From Mesorhizobium loti (lineage in GTDB: Bacteria > Pseudomonadota > Alphaproteobacteria > Rhizobiales > Rhizobiaceae), in the NCBI RefSeq assembly GCF_002858745.1, contig NZ_PJRO01000005.1, positions 316,865 through 380,864 of the forward strand: a DNA stretch of 64,000 nucleotides, given 5' to 3'. Below the pieces are notes generated by a model. That model was not told where the DNA came from. It did not search any database and saw only the letters and a program-made list of their open reading frames with translations. Positions 54,186 to 64,000 of the stretch are shown here, piece after piece; the first letter of the stretch is position 1; every line of letters begins with the position of its first letter. Position numbers and translations under genes: made by a program.

Positions 54186-54394
54186 GTCGTTCTCGTCGTG
54201 TTTCAAAGGAGATGGGCTCACGCCACTCGCACGCAATTCAATGCTGGGTTGTATTGGGTTGGACCATGGGTTGAGGTCACCGCTTATGTCAAGCGTACGG
54301 CTGTACTAGCCGGCCTGTTTGCAGATCACAATAAGATTAGTGACATCTATGCAACTAAAGTCGTAAACAGTCGCCCGATAAAGCATGCGCAAAA
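54186..54394. other. Upstream region of receiver-like gene
   Basis: This 209-base region is AT-richer than the surrounding coding DNA, with stretches around 54316-54395 that could hold promoter elements. It carries no frame of gene length. It must hold the promoter of the receiver-like gene. Confidence 0.5.
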
Positions 54395-54435
54395 CAAAAA
54401 AACCGCCCCGCGGTTGTCCGCGGGGCGGTTTTTGC
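54395..54435 (-). terminator. Strong bidirectional intrinsic terminator downstream of aceA operon
   Basis: An A-run and a T-run flank CCGCCCCGCGG-TTGT-CCGCGGGGCGG, an eleven-base-pair GC stem. On the minus strand the T-run follows the stem, about 25 bases beyond the stop of the small gene that follows aceA. It thus ends the aceA transcript and insulates the next gene. Confidence 0.9.
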
Positions 54436-54461
54436 TTCTACTCGGTAAGTCTTGACTTTCG

Positions 54462-54704
54462 TCAACCGTGACTTTGTTGGGTCACGATCACCGGGATCAA
54501 AAGATCACCCCAATTGCCGTCGCCGCCATGGTGACGGGCCGAACGGACCAGTTCGACCGAAACGCCTGCTTCGACGGCCTTCATGACCGACTGGTTGAGG
54601 CGGTGCAGGTCGTTGGCAACGATGCGGATCACTGCCTGCTGGTCGGCGCTCATGGTGGTGGCCTGTTCTTCGGCTCTTTCCTTGACACGGGTACGCGGTG
54701 CCAT
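54462..54704 (-). CDS. Small conserved protein downstream of isocitrate lyase
   Basis: The 80-residue protein starts after GAGGAGAACCACG. It has a helical stretch with HRLNQSVMKAVEAGVSVELVRSARHHGG, near residues 33-60, and a short C-terminus GDLLIPVIVTQQSHG. No signal peptide or known motif. It follows aceA by 92 bases and shares its terminator, so it is probably cotranscribed. Its function is unknown. Confidence 0.72.
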   Translation of the reverse strand: MAPRTRVKERAEEQATTMSADQQAVIRIVANDLHRLNQSVMKAVEAGVSVELVRSARHHGGDGNWGDLLIPVIVTQQSHG

Positions 54705-54796
54705 CGTGGTTCTCCTCGAATGTTCCTTCGCCTTCTCGGGCGGTTCCTCTGTTGCCGCCCCGGCGCCTCCGCGCCGGGGATACCATGTGGGCCGAC

Positions 54797-56086
<1,290 letters not shown>

Positions 56087-56256
56087 TGTCTGCTCCGCTT
56101 CACAAATTGCGTTTCGCGAAACCGCCTTGTGTCTTCAGTTGGTGGCGATTTCCCTGTGACTTGATTTACATTGCGGTGCGAAATCGGCCAGTGAATTCGC
56201 GATTTCGGCTGAAAGATAAGGGAAAATCTGTGTTGTGTTTGACAATGCAGCGCTGT

Positions 56257-56327
56257 AAATTTGTAAAACATGTAAAAGACGGCGAGGGCCGAAATTCCAT
56301 GATTTCGATGTCAAGTTTTGTAAAATG
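56257..56327. promoter_or_regulatory. Repeated TTTGTAAAA motifs in aceA/regulator spacer
   Basis: TTTGTAAAACATGTAAAA (near 56260-56277) and GTTTTGTAAAATGG (56315-56327) share the core TTTGTAAAA, and TTTGACAATGC occurs nearby at 56239. RamB/PccR-type proteins bind AT-rich TTTGCAAA-like sequences, so these are candidate sites. Confidence 0.6.
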
Positions 56328-56338
56328 GTCGCGGCGAC

Positions 56339-57781
56339 ATGGCTGAGCAGAAGATCTTTGCCGGGCCGCGCATCCGCCGCATCCGCAACCAGAAGGGGCT
56401 GACCCAGACGGCGATGGCCGAGGGGCTGGGCATTTCGCCTTCTTACCTCAACCTGATCGAGCGCAACCAGCGCCCGCTGACGGTCCAGCTCATCCTCAAG
56501 CTCGCTTCCGTCTACAAGGTCGAGCCGGATGAGCTGCAAGGCGAAGCGCGCGGGTCGATCTCGGCGCTGCGCGAGGTTTTCACCGATCCGTTGCTGGCCG
56601 GCGAGCTGCCGGGTGACCAGGAACTGGTCGAGATCGCAGAAGCCGCGCCCAATGCCGCCGCCGCTGTCATCAAGCTGTTTCGCGCCTATCGCGAACAGGC
56701 CGAACGCCTGTCGGACCTGACCGAGCTGCTCGCCCGCGAAGGCCACACCACCGCGCTTTCCGGCGCGCGCCTGCCCATCGACGAAGTGCATGAGGTGTTC
56801 GAGCGCCGGCCCAATCATTTCGCGGCGCTCGAGGAGGAGGCGGAGGCCTTCACGACATTGCTTAGCCCAGGCGACGATCTGTTCGGCGCGCTGAAGGAAT
56901 GGCTGCGGCGCGAGCATGGCATCGTCGTCAAGGTCCTGCCGGTGGCCACCATGCCCAACTGGCGCCGCCGTTATGACCGTCATTCGCAGCGCCTGTTCCT
57001 GTCGGAGCGGCTATCGCCATTCGATCAGCTGCGCGAAGTGGCAATGGAGGCGAGCCTCATCCGCATGCAGGTGGCGGTGGCTGCAGAAATCGCGGCACTC
57101 AAGCTGTCGTCCGACGAAGCCAGGCGGCTGGCTCGGTTCGAGCTCGGCCGCTATGCTGCGCATGCGCTGATGATGCCCTATCAGGCCTTTCTCTCCGCCG
57201 CCCAGCGTGCCCGCTACGATGTCGACGTGCTGCGTTCGCGCTTCAGCGTCTCTTTCGAGCAGGCAGCCAACCGGCTGACCATGCTGCAGCGTGCCGGCGC
57301 CTCCGGCGTGCCGTTCTTCATGCTGGAGGTCGACAACGCCGGCAACCGCTTCCGCCGCGCCGGCGCGCAGGGCTTTCCGCACAGCCGTTTCGGCGGCGGC
57401 TGCCCCAAACTGCCGGTGCATGCCGCCTTCACCCAGCCCGGCCAGATCTTCGTCGAGGCGGTCGAAATGCCGGACGGCGCCGAGTTCCTCACCGTGGCGC
57501 GCACGCTGGAAGGACCGCAGGGCGCCTTTTCGGAGCGGCCGCGCCGCACCGCCATTCTGCTTGGCTGCGACATCGCCTTCCGCGACGAGATTGTCTACGG
57601 CGCTGCACTTCCCGCGCTGGCGCTGGGCGGCAAGGCGGGTGCCGTGAAGGCGACGCCGGTTGGTCCGGCCTGCCGCCTGTGCGAACGCTCCGGCTGCCTG
57701 TCGCGTGCCGAGCCGCCGGTTACCCGACCGTTGGGTCTCGACGAGATGGTGACAGGACTGAGCGCCTTCGATTTCCAGTGA
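56339..57781 (+). CDS. ScfR/RamB/PccR-type short-chain fatty acid regulator
   Basis: The 480-residue protein has an N-terminal XRE helix-turn-helix (IRRIRNQKGLTQTAMAEGLGISPSYLNLIERNQRPLTVQLI, residues 12-52), then an IrrE/ImmA-like region (HFAALEEEAEAFTTLL...) and a C-terminal DUF2083-like part with GCDIAFRDEIVYG and PACRLCERSGC (Cys motif). The domain set is that of RamB/PccR, which respond to acyl-CoA and control glyoxylate or propionyl-CoA genes. Divergent from aceA, it is the likely aceA regulator. Confidence 0.92.
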   Translation: MAEQKIFAGPRIRRIRNQKGLTQTAMAEGLGISPSYLNLIERNQRPLTVQLILKLASVYKVEPDELQGEARGSISALREVFTDPLLAGELPGDQELVEIAEAAPNAAAAVIKLFRAYREQAERLSDLTELLAREGHTTALSGARLPIDEVHEVFERRPNHFAALEEEAEAFTTLLSPGDDLFGALKEWLRREHGIVVKVLPVATMPNWRRRYDRHSQRLFLSERLSPFDQLREVAMEASLIRMQVAVAAEIAALKLSSDEARRLARFELGRYAAHALMMPYQAFLSAAQRARYDVDVLRSRFSVSFEQAANRLTMLQRAGASGVPFFMLEVDNAGNRFRRAGAQGFPHSRFGGGCPKLPVHAAFTQPGQIFVEAVEMPDGAEFLTVARTLEGPQGAFSERPRRTAILLGCDIAFRDEIVYGAALPALALGGKAGAVKATPVGPACRLCERSGCLSRAEPPVTRPLGLDEMVTGLSAFDFQ

Positions 57782-57960
57782 GGACCTGGCCTGTGGTCAT
57801 TGATTAGCCCTTCGAAGGCGCCGCAATGTCAGTTGCCGCATCCCGCCATTTTGTCAGGATCGCTTCAGCAGAAATGGCATTTTAGCCATCGCTGATGTTG
57901 ACGCCCGCCGGCCTGGCCTTCATTTTCCCGCGCGACGCTGCGTAACCGGTGAGGGCACCG

Positions 57961-59388
57961 ATGGCTGGTACCGATCGTCCCGTGCGGCGCTGGCTGAAGC
58001 GCATCGCCATCGTGCTGATCGCGCTTCTGATCCTGGTCGTCGCTCCCGCTGCTTTCATCATCTACCCCACCTTCAAGTCATACCCGGCACTCAAATTCCC
58101 TCCGGCGGTGTCGCAGGCTGAGAAGAACCTGCAGGACATTGCTCTGCTGCGGCGTTTGCCCGAAGTCGAACGCAGCTTCACGGATCAGACCCGGTTGGCG
58201 TTCGAGGCTGCTGTGGACAAGCTCGAGGCCCGTGCTCCGGATCTCGATCGCGCCGCCTTCGCGATGGGCGCCGCGCACGCCGTGGCCCTGGCCGACAATG
58301 GCCACACCAGTGTCGGAGGACTTGCCGGCGGTCATGGCTTCAACGTGCTGCCGCTGCGTTTCGGCTGGTTTGCCGATGGTCTTTTCGTGGTCGCGGCCAG
58401 CCCAGACCGGCCCAATTTTCTGGGTGCGCAAGTCGTCGCCATGAACGGCAGGGCGCCAGAGAAAATGGTCGAGGCGTTGCACGCCTATATTGGTGGTCCG
58501 GCCAATCTGGCGCGTGAGCTGTCGCCAAATCTGCTTGTGTCGCCGGAGCTCCTTCATGCGGCAGGTCTTGCCGACAACCCGGACGCCAGCGAGCTCACCC
58601 TGCGCCTGCGTGACGGTACGGAGGGCGTGCAGAAGCTTGCCGCCCAGCCGGGTGCGCCGGAATTGCTGCCCAGGAACCCCTGGCCCAGGCGTTATCTGAG
58701 CCCCGTTCCCGTGCCGGGCGATACAGGCTCATGGACCCATGTGCTGCAAGGCGTTCAGGTTCCACCGGCGCTGACGCGTCCCGATCAGTATTTCTGGCAC
58801 GACTATCTGGCCGATGGCAGCGTCCTCTATGTCCAGATCAACCGGGTGCGCGACCAGGACGGCAAGTCGCTTTCCGGTTACCTCGCCGATGTGCTGGCCG
58901 AGGCAAAGACGAGGCAGATCAGGAACGCTGTGGTGGATCTGCGTTTCGACCCGGGTGGCGACTACACGCAAAGCGCCGATTTTGCGAAGCAGTTGCCCGC
59001 GCTGGTGCCGCAGGACGGAAAGGTCCTTGTTCTCACAAGCGGGACGACCTTTTCAGCCGCGCTGAGCATGGCGGCAATGCTGAAATATCATGCCGGGTCA
59101 CGCGGCATGCTCGTGGGCGAACCCATGGGCGACAGGTCCAGGTTCTGGGGTGAGGGCGGCAACGTCACGATGCCGAATTCCAAGCTCTCGATCCGCTACA
59201 CCACTGCCTACCACGACTGGGAAGACGGCTGCAGCCTGTCGCAGATCAGGACGTGTTTCATTCTCAACTATGTCTACGGCACGCCGTCCGGATCGCTGGC
59301 TCCCGCGGTCCCTGTCGCGCAGACATTTGCAAGTTACTCCGCCGGCGAGGATGCCGTGCTGGCAGAGGCTTTGAAGCTGGCGAAGTAG
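57961..59388 (+). CDS. Membrane-anchored S41-like peptidase protein
   Basis: The 475-residue protein starts at ATG 57961 after GTGAGGG. An N-terminal helix (RIAIVLIALLILVVAPAAFIIYP, residues 13-35) anchors it in the inner membrane. The core VVDLRFDPGGDYTQSADFAKQLPALVPQDGKVLVLTSGTTFSAALSMAAMLKYH has an S41-like oxyanion/nucleophile pattern (FDPGGD and a Ser in TFSAALS). No PDZ domain is clear. It may be a degenerate C-terminal-processing-type peptidase. It stands alone. Confidence 0.75.
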   Translation: MAGTDRPVRRWLKRIAIVLIALLILVVAPAAFIIYPTFKSYPALKFPPAVSQAEKNLQDIALLRRLPEVERSFTDQTRLAFEAAVDKLEARAPDLDRAAFAMGAAHAVALADNGHTSVGGLAGGHGFNVLPLRFGWFADGLFVVAASPDRPNFLGAQVVAMNGRAPEKMVEALHAYIGGPANLARELSPNLLVSPELLHAAGLADNPDASELTLRLRDGTEGVQKLAAQPGAPELLPRNPWPRRYLSPVPVPGDTGSWTHVLQGVQVPPALTRPDQYFWHDYLADGSVLYVQINRVRDQDGKSLSGYLADVLAEAKTRQIRNAVVDLRFDPGGDYTQSADFAKQLPALVPQDGKVLVLTSGTTFSAALSMAAMLKYHAGSRGMLVGEPMGDRSRFWGEGGNVTMPNSKLSIRYTTAYHDWEDGCSLSQIRTCFILNYVYGTPSGSLAPAVPVAQTFASYSAGEDAVLAEALKLAK

Positions 59389-59431
59389 CTTTCCGCGCAT
59401 TGCCGTGGGGCCAAGCCGGCATGTGTCCGGA

Positions 59432-60004
59432 TCAGATTTTCGGCAGGAGCTTGGCGATGGCTTCCTCGACCAGTGAAGGAATCCTGGCTGGATCGTCGAG
59501 ATAAGCGCCTTCCAGCAGGCCGTCCGACAGCGCGACAAGGAGACCGGCCGTCATTCCGGGAGATGGGTCGCCGCTGGCGGCACAGAGTTCTTGCAGGCTG
59601 GTGCGATACCACGCGCGGCGTGCATCGATAGCACGCCGCACCGGGTTGTTCGGGTCGGGATACTCCGCCGCCGCGTTGAGGAACACGCAGCCGCGGTAGT
59701 CGGCATCGGTCGCCGCCTCGCCGATGCGTCCCAGGATCGCGGCGATCATTTCGCGCGGTGGCCGTGCCGGCAGCCCGGCCACATATGCGCGCCCCAACCG
59801 GTCCTGCTCCTCGATATGGGCGACGACGAGATCATCCTTCGAGGGAAAGTGCTTGTAGAACGTCGCCTTGGCCACGCCTGCCTCGGCGATGATGCGGTCG
59901 ATGCCGACGGCATGGATGCCTCCGGCATAGAAAAGTCGGCTTGCCGTATCGAGCAGACGGCGGCGGGCGGGAGAGGCATCGATCGTGTCAGCAGTCTTTT
60001 GCAT
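59432..60004 (-). CDS. TetR-family transcriptional regulator
   Basis: The 190-residue protein has an N-terminal TetR helix-turn-helix (RRRLLDTASRLFYAGGIHAVGIDRIIAEAGVAKATFYKHFPSKDDLV, residues 14-60) and a helical ligand domain of the AcrR/TetR_C type. It is divergent from a SnoaL-like gene with two identical dyad sites between them, so it probably represses that gene and itself. The inducer is unknown. Confidence 0.9.
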   Translation of the reverse strand: MQKTADTIDASPARRRLLDTASRLFYAGGIHAVGIDRIIAEAGVAKATFYKHFPSKDDLVVAHIEEQDRLGRAYVAGLPARPPREMIAAILGRIGEAATDADYRGCVFLNAAAEYPDPNNPVRRAIDARRAWYRTSLQELCAASGDPSPGMTAGLLVALSDGLLEGAYLDDPARIPSLVEEAIAKLLPKI

Positions 60005-60017
60005 GGGATTGACACTA

Positions 60018-60061
60018 ACAGACAGGTCTGTTCATTTCAATTGATAGACAGACCTGTCTGT
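60018..60061. promoter_or_regulatory. Two TetR operator dyads (ACAGAC-N2-GTCTGT)
   Basis: Two dyads, 60018-60031 (ACAGACAGGTCTGT) and 60048-60061 (ACAGACCTGTCTGT), share ACAGAC and GTCTGT half-sites with two-base spacers and lie 30 bases apart centre to centre. They occupy the 87-base divergent spacer between the TetR gene and the SnoaL-like gene. Confidence 0.85.
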
Positions 60062-60091
60062 GTATCGGAAGTCACATACCAGGAGGAAGAC

Positions 60092-60469
60092 ATGCAATCG
60101 AATGAAGCCTTTGAAATCATGCAGCGCTTCAACCAGGCGTTCCAGGATCACGAGCCCGCAATCCTCGACGATCTGATCGCCGAGGATTGCGTCATGGAGT
60201 CGATTCAGCCGGCGCCCAATGGAACCCGCTATGAAGGGCGCGCAGCCTGCCTTGCCTTCGGGCAGGCCATCGCCGTCGATCGCGTTTCCCATTTCGACAT
60301 GGAAGACATCACGGCGATGGGCGAGAACGCCGTCATCCGCTGGCGTTTCAATTTCGGTGATGGCGGCTCGGTGCGCGGCGTCAACCTGATGCGCGTCAGG
60401 GATGGCCTGATCGTGGAAGCGCTCGGTTATGCGAAGTCGCCTGGGCAGGCGGCGCCGTTGCCGGATTAA
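60092..60469 (+). CDS. SnoaL/NTF2-like protein
   Basis: The 125-residue protein has an NTF2-like cone fold: FEIMQRFNQAFQDHEPAILDDLIAEDCVMESIQPAPNGTRYEGRAACLAFG, then ENAVIRWRFNFGDGGSVRGVNLMRVRDGLIVEALGY. The sheet and pocket pattern is that of SnoaL-like polyketide-cyclase/isomerase family members. RBS AGGAGGAAGAC is strong. It is the likely target of the divergent TetR regulator. The substrate is unknown. Confidence 0.87.
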   Translation: MQSNEAFEIMQRFNQAFQDHEPAILDDLIAEDCVMESIQPAPNGTRYEGRAACLAFGQAIAVDRVSHFDMEDITAMGENAVIRWRFNFGDGGSVRGVNLMRVRDGLIVEALGYAKSPGQAAPLPD

Positions 60470-60611
60470 TCCTCTGATTGGCTTAACTGGTGCGGGCAAT
60501 CCGGCCCTTGAATGTCCGCATCGTTTCACTCACGCTCGGCTACAGCTGGAAACCGGCAGGCTCTGTCGTCTCCCGCACGATGCACCGCCTTGAAAAGGGC
60601 AATAGTGGGCC

Positions 60612-61544
60612 ATGAACGCCATCGCTCAACCATCGGCATTGCGCGAGGAACGCATCGGCTATCTGCTGGTGTTCCTCTCCGCCCTGATGTGGAGCCTGGG
60701 CGGCACCATCGCACGCTTCATTGCAGTCGACGACAGCTGGACGGTGGTGTTCTGGCGCTCGGTCTGGGCAGCGGCTTTCCTCATCGCTTTCATGGTCTGG
60801 CGCGACGGCTTTCGTGGAATGCTGAAATTGTTCCGCAGCATGGGATTGCCCGGCCTTGCGGTCGCCATCTGTTTTGCAACCGCCTCCACCTGCTTCGTCG
60901 TCGCGCTCGCCTATACCAAGGTCGCCAACATCCTGCTCATGCAGGCCGGAGTGCCGCTGCTGGCGGCTTTGTTGAGCTGGCTGCTGTTCCGCGAAAAGGT
61001 CTCGGCTGCCACCTGGGCAGCGATTGCCTGCGTGATCGTTGGCGTCGCCATCATGGTTTCGGAATCGCTCGGCGGCGCGGTGTCACCGATCGGCGACGGG
61101 CTGGCGCTGCTCATCGCCTTCATGTTTTCGATCGCCACCGTGATCACCCGCCGCTTCGCCCAGGTGCGCATGACGCCGGCCACCTGCCTCGGCACGATCT
61201 TCGCCGCGCTTTTCGCTGCGTCGCAGGCTTCTCAATTCGCAGTTTCGCCGCGCGACATGGGCTTCCTGTTCGCCTTTGGCGTCATCAACCTCGGCGTGGG
61301 GCTGGCCTTTTTCGCCACCGGCGCCAGGCTGGTGCCGGCCGCCGTGGCGGCATTGCTTGGCACCTTCGAGCCGATCCTGGGGCCGATCTGGGTCTGGCTC
61401 GTGCATGGCGAGGTGCCTTCCGTCCGCACCATGGTCGGCGGTGTCGTCGTCGTTGCCGCGCTGTTCGTTCATATCGGCCTGGAGTTCCGGCGTCAGTCAC
61501 GGCCTGCAAGGCCCGGCACCACCGGAATCCCGTCGCCCACCTGA
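60612..61544 (+). CDS. EamA-family (DMT) exporter
   Basis: The 310-residue protein has about ten membrane helices in two EamA repeats. The first repeat starts LLVFLSALMWSLGGTIARFIA and ends with VSAATWAAIACVIVGVAIM; the second includes LGTFEPILGPIWVWLVHGEVPS. The signature FEPILGPIWVWL is the conserved EamA motif. Substrates may be amino acids or small metabolites; none is shown. A further ATG lies at 60512 in another frame and is not used. It precedes potF by 357 bases. Confidence 0.88.
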   Translation: MNAIAQPSALREERIGYLLVFLSALMWSLGGTIARFIAVDDSWTVVFWRSVWAAAFLIAFMVWRDGFRGMLKLFRSMGLPGLAVAICFATASTCFVVALAYTKVANILLMQAGVPLLAALLSWLLFREKVSAATWAAIACVIVGVAIMVSESLGGAVSPIGDGLALLIAFMFSIATVITRRFAQVRMTPATCLGTIFAALFAASQASQFAVSPRDMGFLFAFGVINLGVGLAFFATGARLVPAAVAALLGTFEPILGPIWVWLVHGEVPSVRTMVGGVVVVAALFVHIGLEFRRQSRPARPGTTGIPSPT

Positions 61545-61901
61545 CACCTGACGAGATTTGATTGTCAGGATCGATTGGAACATCTTTGCCCATTGACAAG
61601 CCTGCTGCGCGACGGGCAGGCTGGAGATACGGCAACAACAAGACAGGCGCATCTTGCCACGTGACAGAGCCGGCCAAACCAGGATCGAGCTTCATCGCCT
61701 TGGTCTGCCAATCGGGCAGACGCGGGCGGTAATCTCCCCAAGCAGCTCCCACGGCTGCACCTTGCCATTCTATCGCACGCATTTCAGGCACCGCCGTTTC
61801 AGCGGTATGTCGTCCGTTGCCAAAACACCATCCAACAATGCATGCCGGGTCATGGCCATCGTGCCTTCCGGCAAGGGAACACCGACAAAGGGAGTGTGAG
61901 A
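61545..61901 (+). other. Upstream region of potF, 357 bases without gene
   Basis: I see no supported gene. AGCCTGC-N10-GCAGGCT (61599-61605 with 61616-61622) is a seven-base-pair stem near a TTGACA-like sequence at 61593. A promoter for potF should lie here, and the length allows a long 5' leader, but no known riboswitch fold is evident. Confidence 0.45.
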
Positions 61902-62996
61902 ATGATCCGCAAAGCGATTTTGCTGGCGGCGACGGCCGTGGCGTTGACGACGCTGGGCGCGCAGGCACAGGAGCGTGTCGTCAACGTCTATAACTGGTCG
62001 GACTATATCGACCAGTCGATCATCGCCGACTTCACCAAGGAAACCGGCATCAAGGTCGTCTACGACGTCTATGATTCCAACGAAATCCTGGAGACCAAGC
62101 TGCTGGCCGGCGGGTCGGGTTATGACGTTGTCGTGCCGACCGCCACGCCGTTCCTGGTGCGCCAGATCGCGGCCGGCGTCTACCAGAAGCTGGACAAGTC
62201 GAAGCTGCCGAACCTGGTGAACATGTGGGACGTTGTCCAGGAGCGTGTCGCGGCCTTCGATCCAGGCAACGAATACTCGGTCAACTACATGTGGGGCACC
62301 ACCGGCATCGGCTACAACACCAAGAAGATCAAGGACGCGCTGGGGATCGACAAGATCGACAGCTGGGATACGGTGTTCAAGCCGGAGAACCTCGCCAAGC
62401 TGAAGGATTGCGGGGTGATGATGCTGGATTCGCCAACCGACATCCTGCCGACCGCGCTCAACTATCTGAAGATCGATCCGAACTCGAACACCGCAGAGGA
62501 CCTTGCCAAGGCGGAAGAGTTGATGCTGAGCATCCGCCCGTCCGTCCGCAAGTTCCACTCGTCCGAATACATCAACGCGCTCGCCAATGGTGACATCTGC
62601 CTGGCGGTCGGCTTCTCGGGTGACCTGTTCCAGGCCCGCAATCGCGCCCAGGAAGCCAAGGCGGGCGTCGATATCGCCTATACGATCCCGAAGGAAGGCG
62701 CCGAGATGTGGTTCGACCAGATGGCCGTTCCGGCGGACGCCAAGCATCCGGCCGAAGCGATGGAATTCATCAACTACATGATGAAGCCCGAGGTGATCGC
62801 GAAGTCGTCGGACTATGTCTTCTACGCCAACGGCAACAAGGCCTCGCAGCCGCTGATCAACAAGGAGATCACCGGCGATCCCACGATCTACCCCGATGAA
62901 GAGGTGCTGAAGAAGCTCTTCACCGTGAAACCCTATGACCCCAAGACCCAGCGCACCATCACGCGCATCTGGACCAAGGTCGTCACGGGACAATAA
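61902..62996 (+). CDS. potF: Putrescine/polyamine ABC transporter substrate-binding protein
   Basis: The 364-residue protein starts at ATG 61902 after GGGAGTGTGAGA. It has a signal peptide (cleavage after GAQA, about residue 22) and the PotD/PotF fold: VVNVYNWSDYIDQSIIADFTKETGIKVVYDVYDSNEILETKLLAGGSGYDVVVPT at the N-terminus and NYMWGTTGIGYNTKKI further on. Aspartate/tryptophan residues here line the polyamine pocket. It precedes potG by 68 bases and links to the puuAB genes by function. Spermidine is an alternative ligand. Confidence 0.92.
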   Translation: MIRKAILLAATAVALTTLGAQAQERVVNVYNWSDYIDQSIIADFTKETGIKVVYDVYDSNEILETKLLAGGSGYDVVVPTATPFLVRQIAAGVYQKLDKSKLPNLVNMWDVVQERVAAFDPGNEYSVNYMWGTTGIGYNTKKIKDALGIDKIDSWDTVFKPENLAKLKDCGVMMLDSPTDILPTALNYLKIDPNSNTAEDLAKAEELMLSIRPSVRKFHSSEYINALANGDICLAVGFSGDLFQARNRAQEAKAGVDIAYTIPKEGAEMWFDQMAVPADAKHPAEAMEFINYMMKPEVIAKSSDYVFYANGNKASQPLINKEITGDPTIYPDEEVLKKLFTVKPYDPKTQRTITRIWTKVVTGQ

Positions 62997-63064
62997 GCAC
63001 CAAGAAACGAGCCCCGGCGGCCAGGCCGTTGGGGTCTTCCCGGGGAACAGGACGGAGAGGGACA

Positions 63065-64000
63065 ATGAAATCGCTGGGCAGCATCCGCAGAGACTTTGCG
63101 CCGTGGAACGATCCGAACGCAAAGCCCTATATCCAGTTTGAAAACGTCACCAAGCGGTTCGGCGATTTTGTTGCCGTCAACAATTTGTCGCTGACCATCT
63201 ACGAGCGCGAGTTCTTCGCGCTGCTTGGCGCGTCGGGCTGTGGCAAGTCCACGCTGTTGCGCATGCTGGCGGGCTTCGAACAGCCGACATCCGGCCGCAT
63301 CCTGCTGGATGGCGAGAACCTTGCCGGCACGCCGCCCTATCGGCGCCCGGTCAACATGATGTTCCAGTCCTATGCGTTGTTTCCGCATATGACGGTGGAA
63401 AAGAACATTGCTTTCGGCCTGAAGCAGGAAGGCATGCCCAGGGCCGATGTCGAAAAGCGCGTCGCCGAGATGCTGAAACTGGTCAAGCTCGAGCCTTTCG
63501 CGAAGCGAAAGCCGCATCAGCTCTCGGGCGGTCAGCGCCAGCGTGTTGCTTTGGCCCGCTCTGTCGCCAAGCGCCCGAAGGTGTTGCTGCTGGACGAACC
63601 GCTCGGCGCGCTCGACAAGAAGCTGCGCGAGGAAACCCAGTTCGAACTGATGGACCTGCAGCAGGAACTCGGCCTCACCTTCGTCGTCGTCACCCACGAC
63701 CAGGAAGAGGCCATGACCATGGCTGACCGCATCGCCATCATGGACAAGGGCGAAGTCATGCAGGTGGCGACCCCCGCCGAAGTCTACGAGGCACCTGCCT
63801 CGCGCTTTGTCGCCAACTTCGTCGGCAATGTGAACATGTTCGAAGGCAAGGTCGCCGAGCGCACGGAAAAGAACGCCACCATCACCGGCGCCACCGGCGC
63901 GCAGATCCTGGTCGAAAATGCCGGCGACGCCAGCGCAGGCGCCAATGTCGCTTTTGCCATTCGTCCCGAAAAGATCCGCATTTCTTCGGCCAAGCCCGAT
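63065..64000 (+). CDS. potG: Putrescine ABC transporter ATP-binding protein (3' end beyond window)
   Basis: The visible 312 residues cover the ATPase domain: Walker A LLGASGCGKST, Q-loop MFQSYALFPHMTV, signature [15 protein letters not shown], Walker B VLLLDEPLGALDKKL, and switch VTHDQEEAMTMADR. The C-terminal TOBE region begins near GNVNMFEGKV and is cut off by the window edge. It lies in the same direction after potF, with a GGAGAGGGACA ribosome site before the ATG. Permease genes potH and potI should follow. Confidence 0.92.
   Translation, partial: MKSLGSIRRDFAPWNDPNAKPYIQFENVTKRFGDFVAVNNLSLTIYEREFFALLGASGCGKSTLLRMLAGFEQPTSGRILLDGENLAGTPPYRRPVNMMFQSYALFPHMTVEKNIAFGLKQEGMPRADVEKRVAEMLKLVKLEPFAKRKPHQLSGGQRQRVALARSVAKRPKVLLLDEPLGALDKKLREETQFELMDLQQELGLTFVVVTHDQEEAMTMADRIAIMDKGEVMQVATPAEVYEAPASRFVANFVGNVNMFEGKVAERTEKNATITGATGAQILVENAGDASAGANVAFAIRPEKIRISSAKPD

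Overview
The window is a GC-rich, densely coded chromosomal segment that looks like an alphaproteobacterium of the Rhizobiales, most likely a Mesorhizobium. The reasons are a smoEFGK/smoS/mtlK polyol operon in rhizobial order, a compact zwf-pgl-edd Entner-Doudoroff operon, aceA divergent from a ScfR/RamB-type regulator, puuA/puuB and potF/potG polyamine genes, and many dispersed palindromic intergenic elements of the rhizobial kind. The species assignment is inference from gene content and style. I saw no rRNA, tRNA, transposase, integrase, phage gene or CRISPR array.

Layout. 1-4724 (minus) is a tightly overlapping six-gene operon: MtnX-like phosphatase, class III aminotransferase, arginase-fold hydrolase, small SMR-like transporter, alpha/beta hydrolase and a truncated unknown protein. 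It looks like a small-molecule pathway I cannot name. 5219-15366 (plus) is the sugar-alcohol block: SorC regulator, ABC importer, sorbitol and mannitol dehydrogenases, an FGGY kinase and an embedded VOC protein. 15671-23181 is an accessory stretch: EthD protein, a threonyl-tRNA synthetase paralogue without its editing domain behind a threonine-rich leader peptide and attenuator, a P-loop protein, DinB/TetR, transporter, GST/LysR and a cupin. 23392-27897 is a large autotransporter. 28133-36676 holds dapA, two small proteins, a glutamine amidotransferase, a homoserine-dehydrogenase-like oxidoreductase, proC, folD, a GlxA-type regulator and a divergent SDR/MarR pair. 36874-49923 holds a von Willebrand protein, a VapBC module, zwf-pgl-edd, an aldehyde dehydrogenase/SDR pair, an SH3 protein, a lipoprotein and a two-component system. 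49941-64000 holds puuB/puuA, HAD and receiver proteins, aceA with its regulator, an S41-like protein, a TetR/SnoaL pair, an EamA exporter and the start of a putrescine ABC transporter.

How the genes work together. The polyol block imports hexitols and oxidises them to fructose-type ketoses. The zwf-pgl-edd genes carry hexose phosphate into the Entner-Doudoroff route, and aceA allows growth on acetyl-CoA. PotF/PotG import putrescine-like polyamines, and PuuA/PuuB can gamma-glutamylate and oxidise them.

The most striking feature is at 17353-17516. A 21-residue reading frame with five consecutive threonine codons is followed by a GC-rich hairpin and seven T residues, just upstream of the short threonyl-tRNA synthetase gene. 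This has the layout of classical ribosome-mediated attenuation, here controlling a non-standard synthetase. Other notable signals are three families of dispersed palindromic elements, some of which supply the stop codons or C-termini of neighbouring genes, and several clean operator palindromes in divergent promoters.
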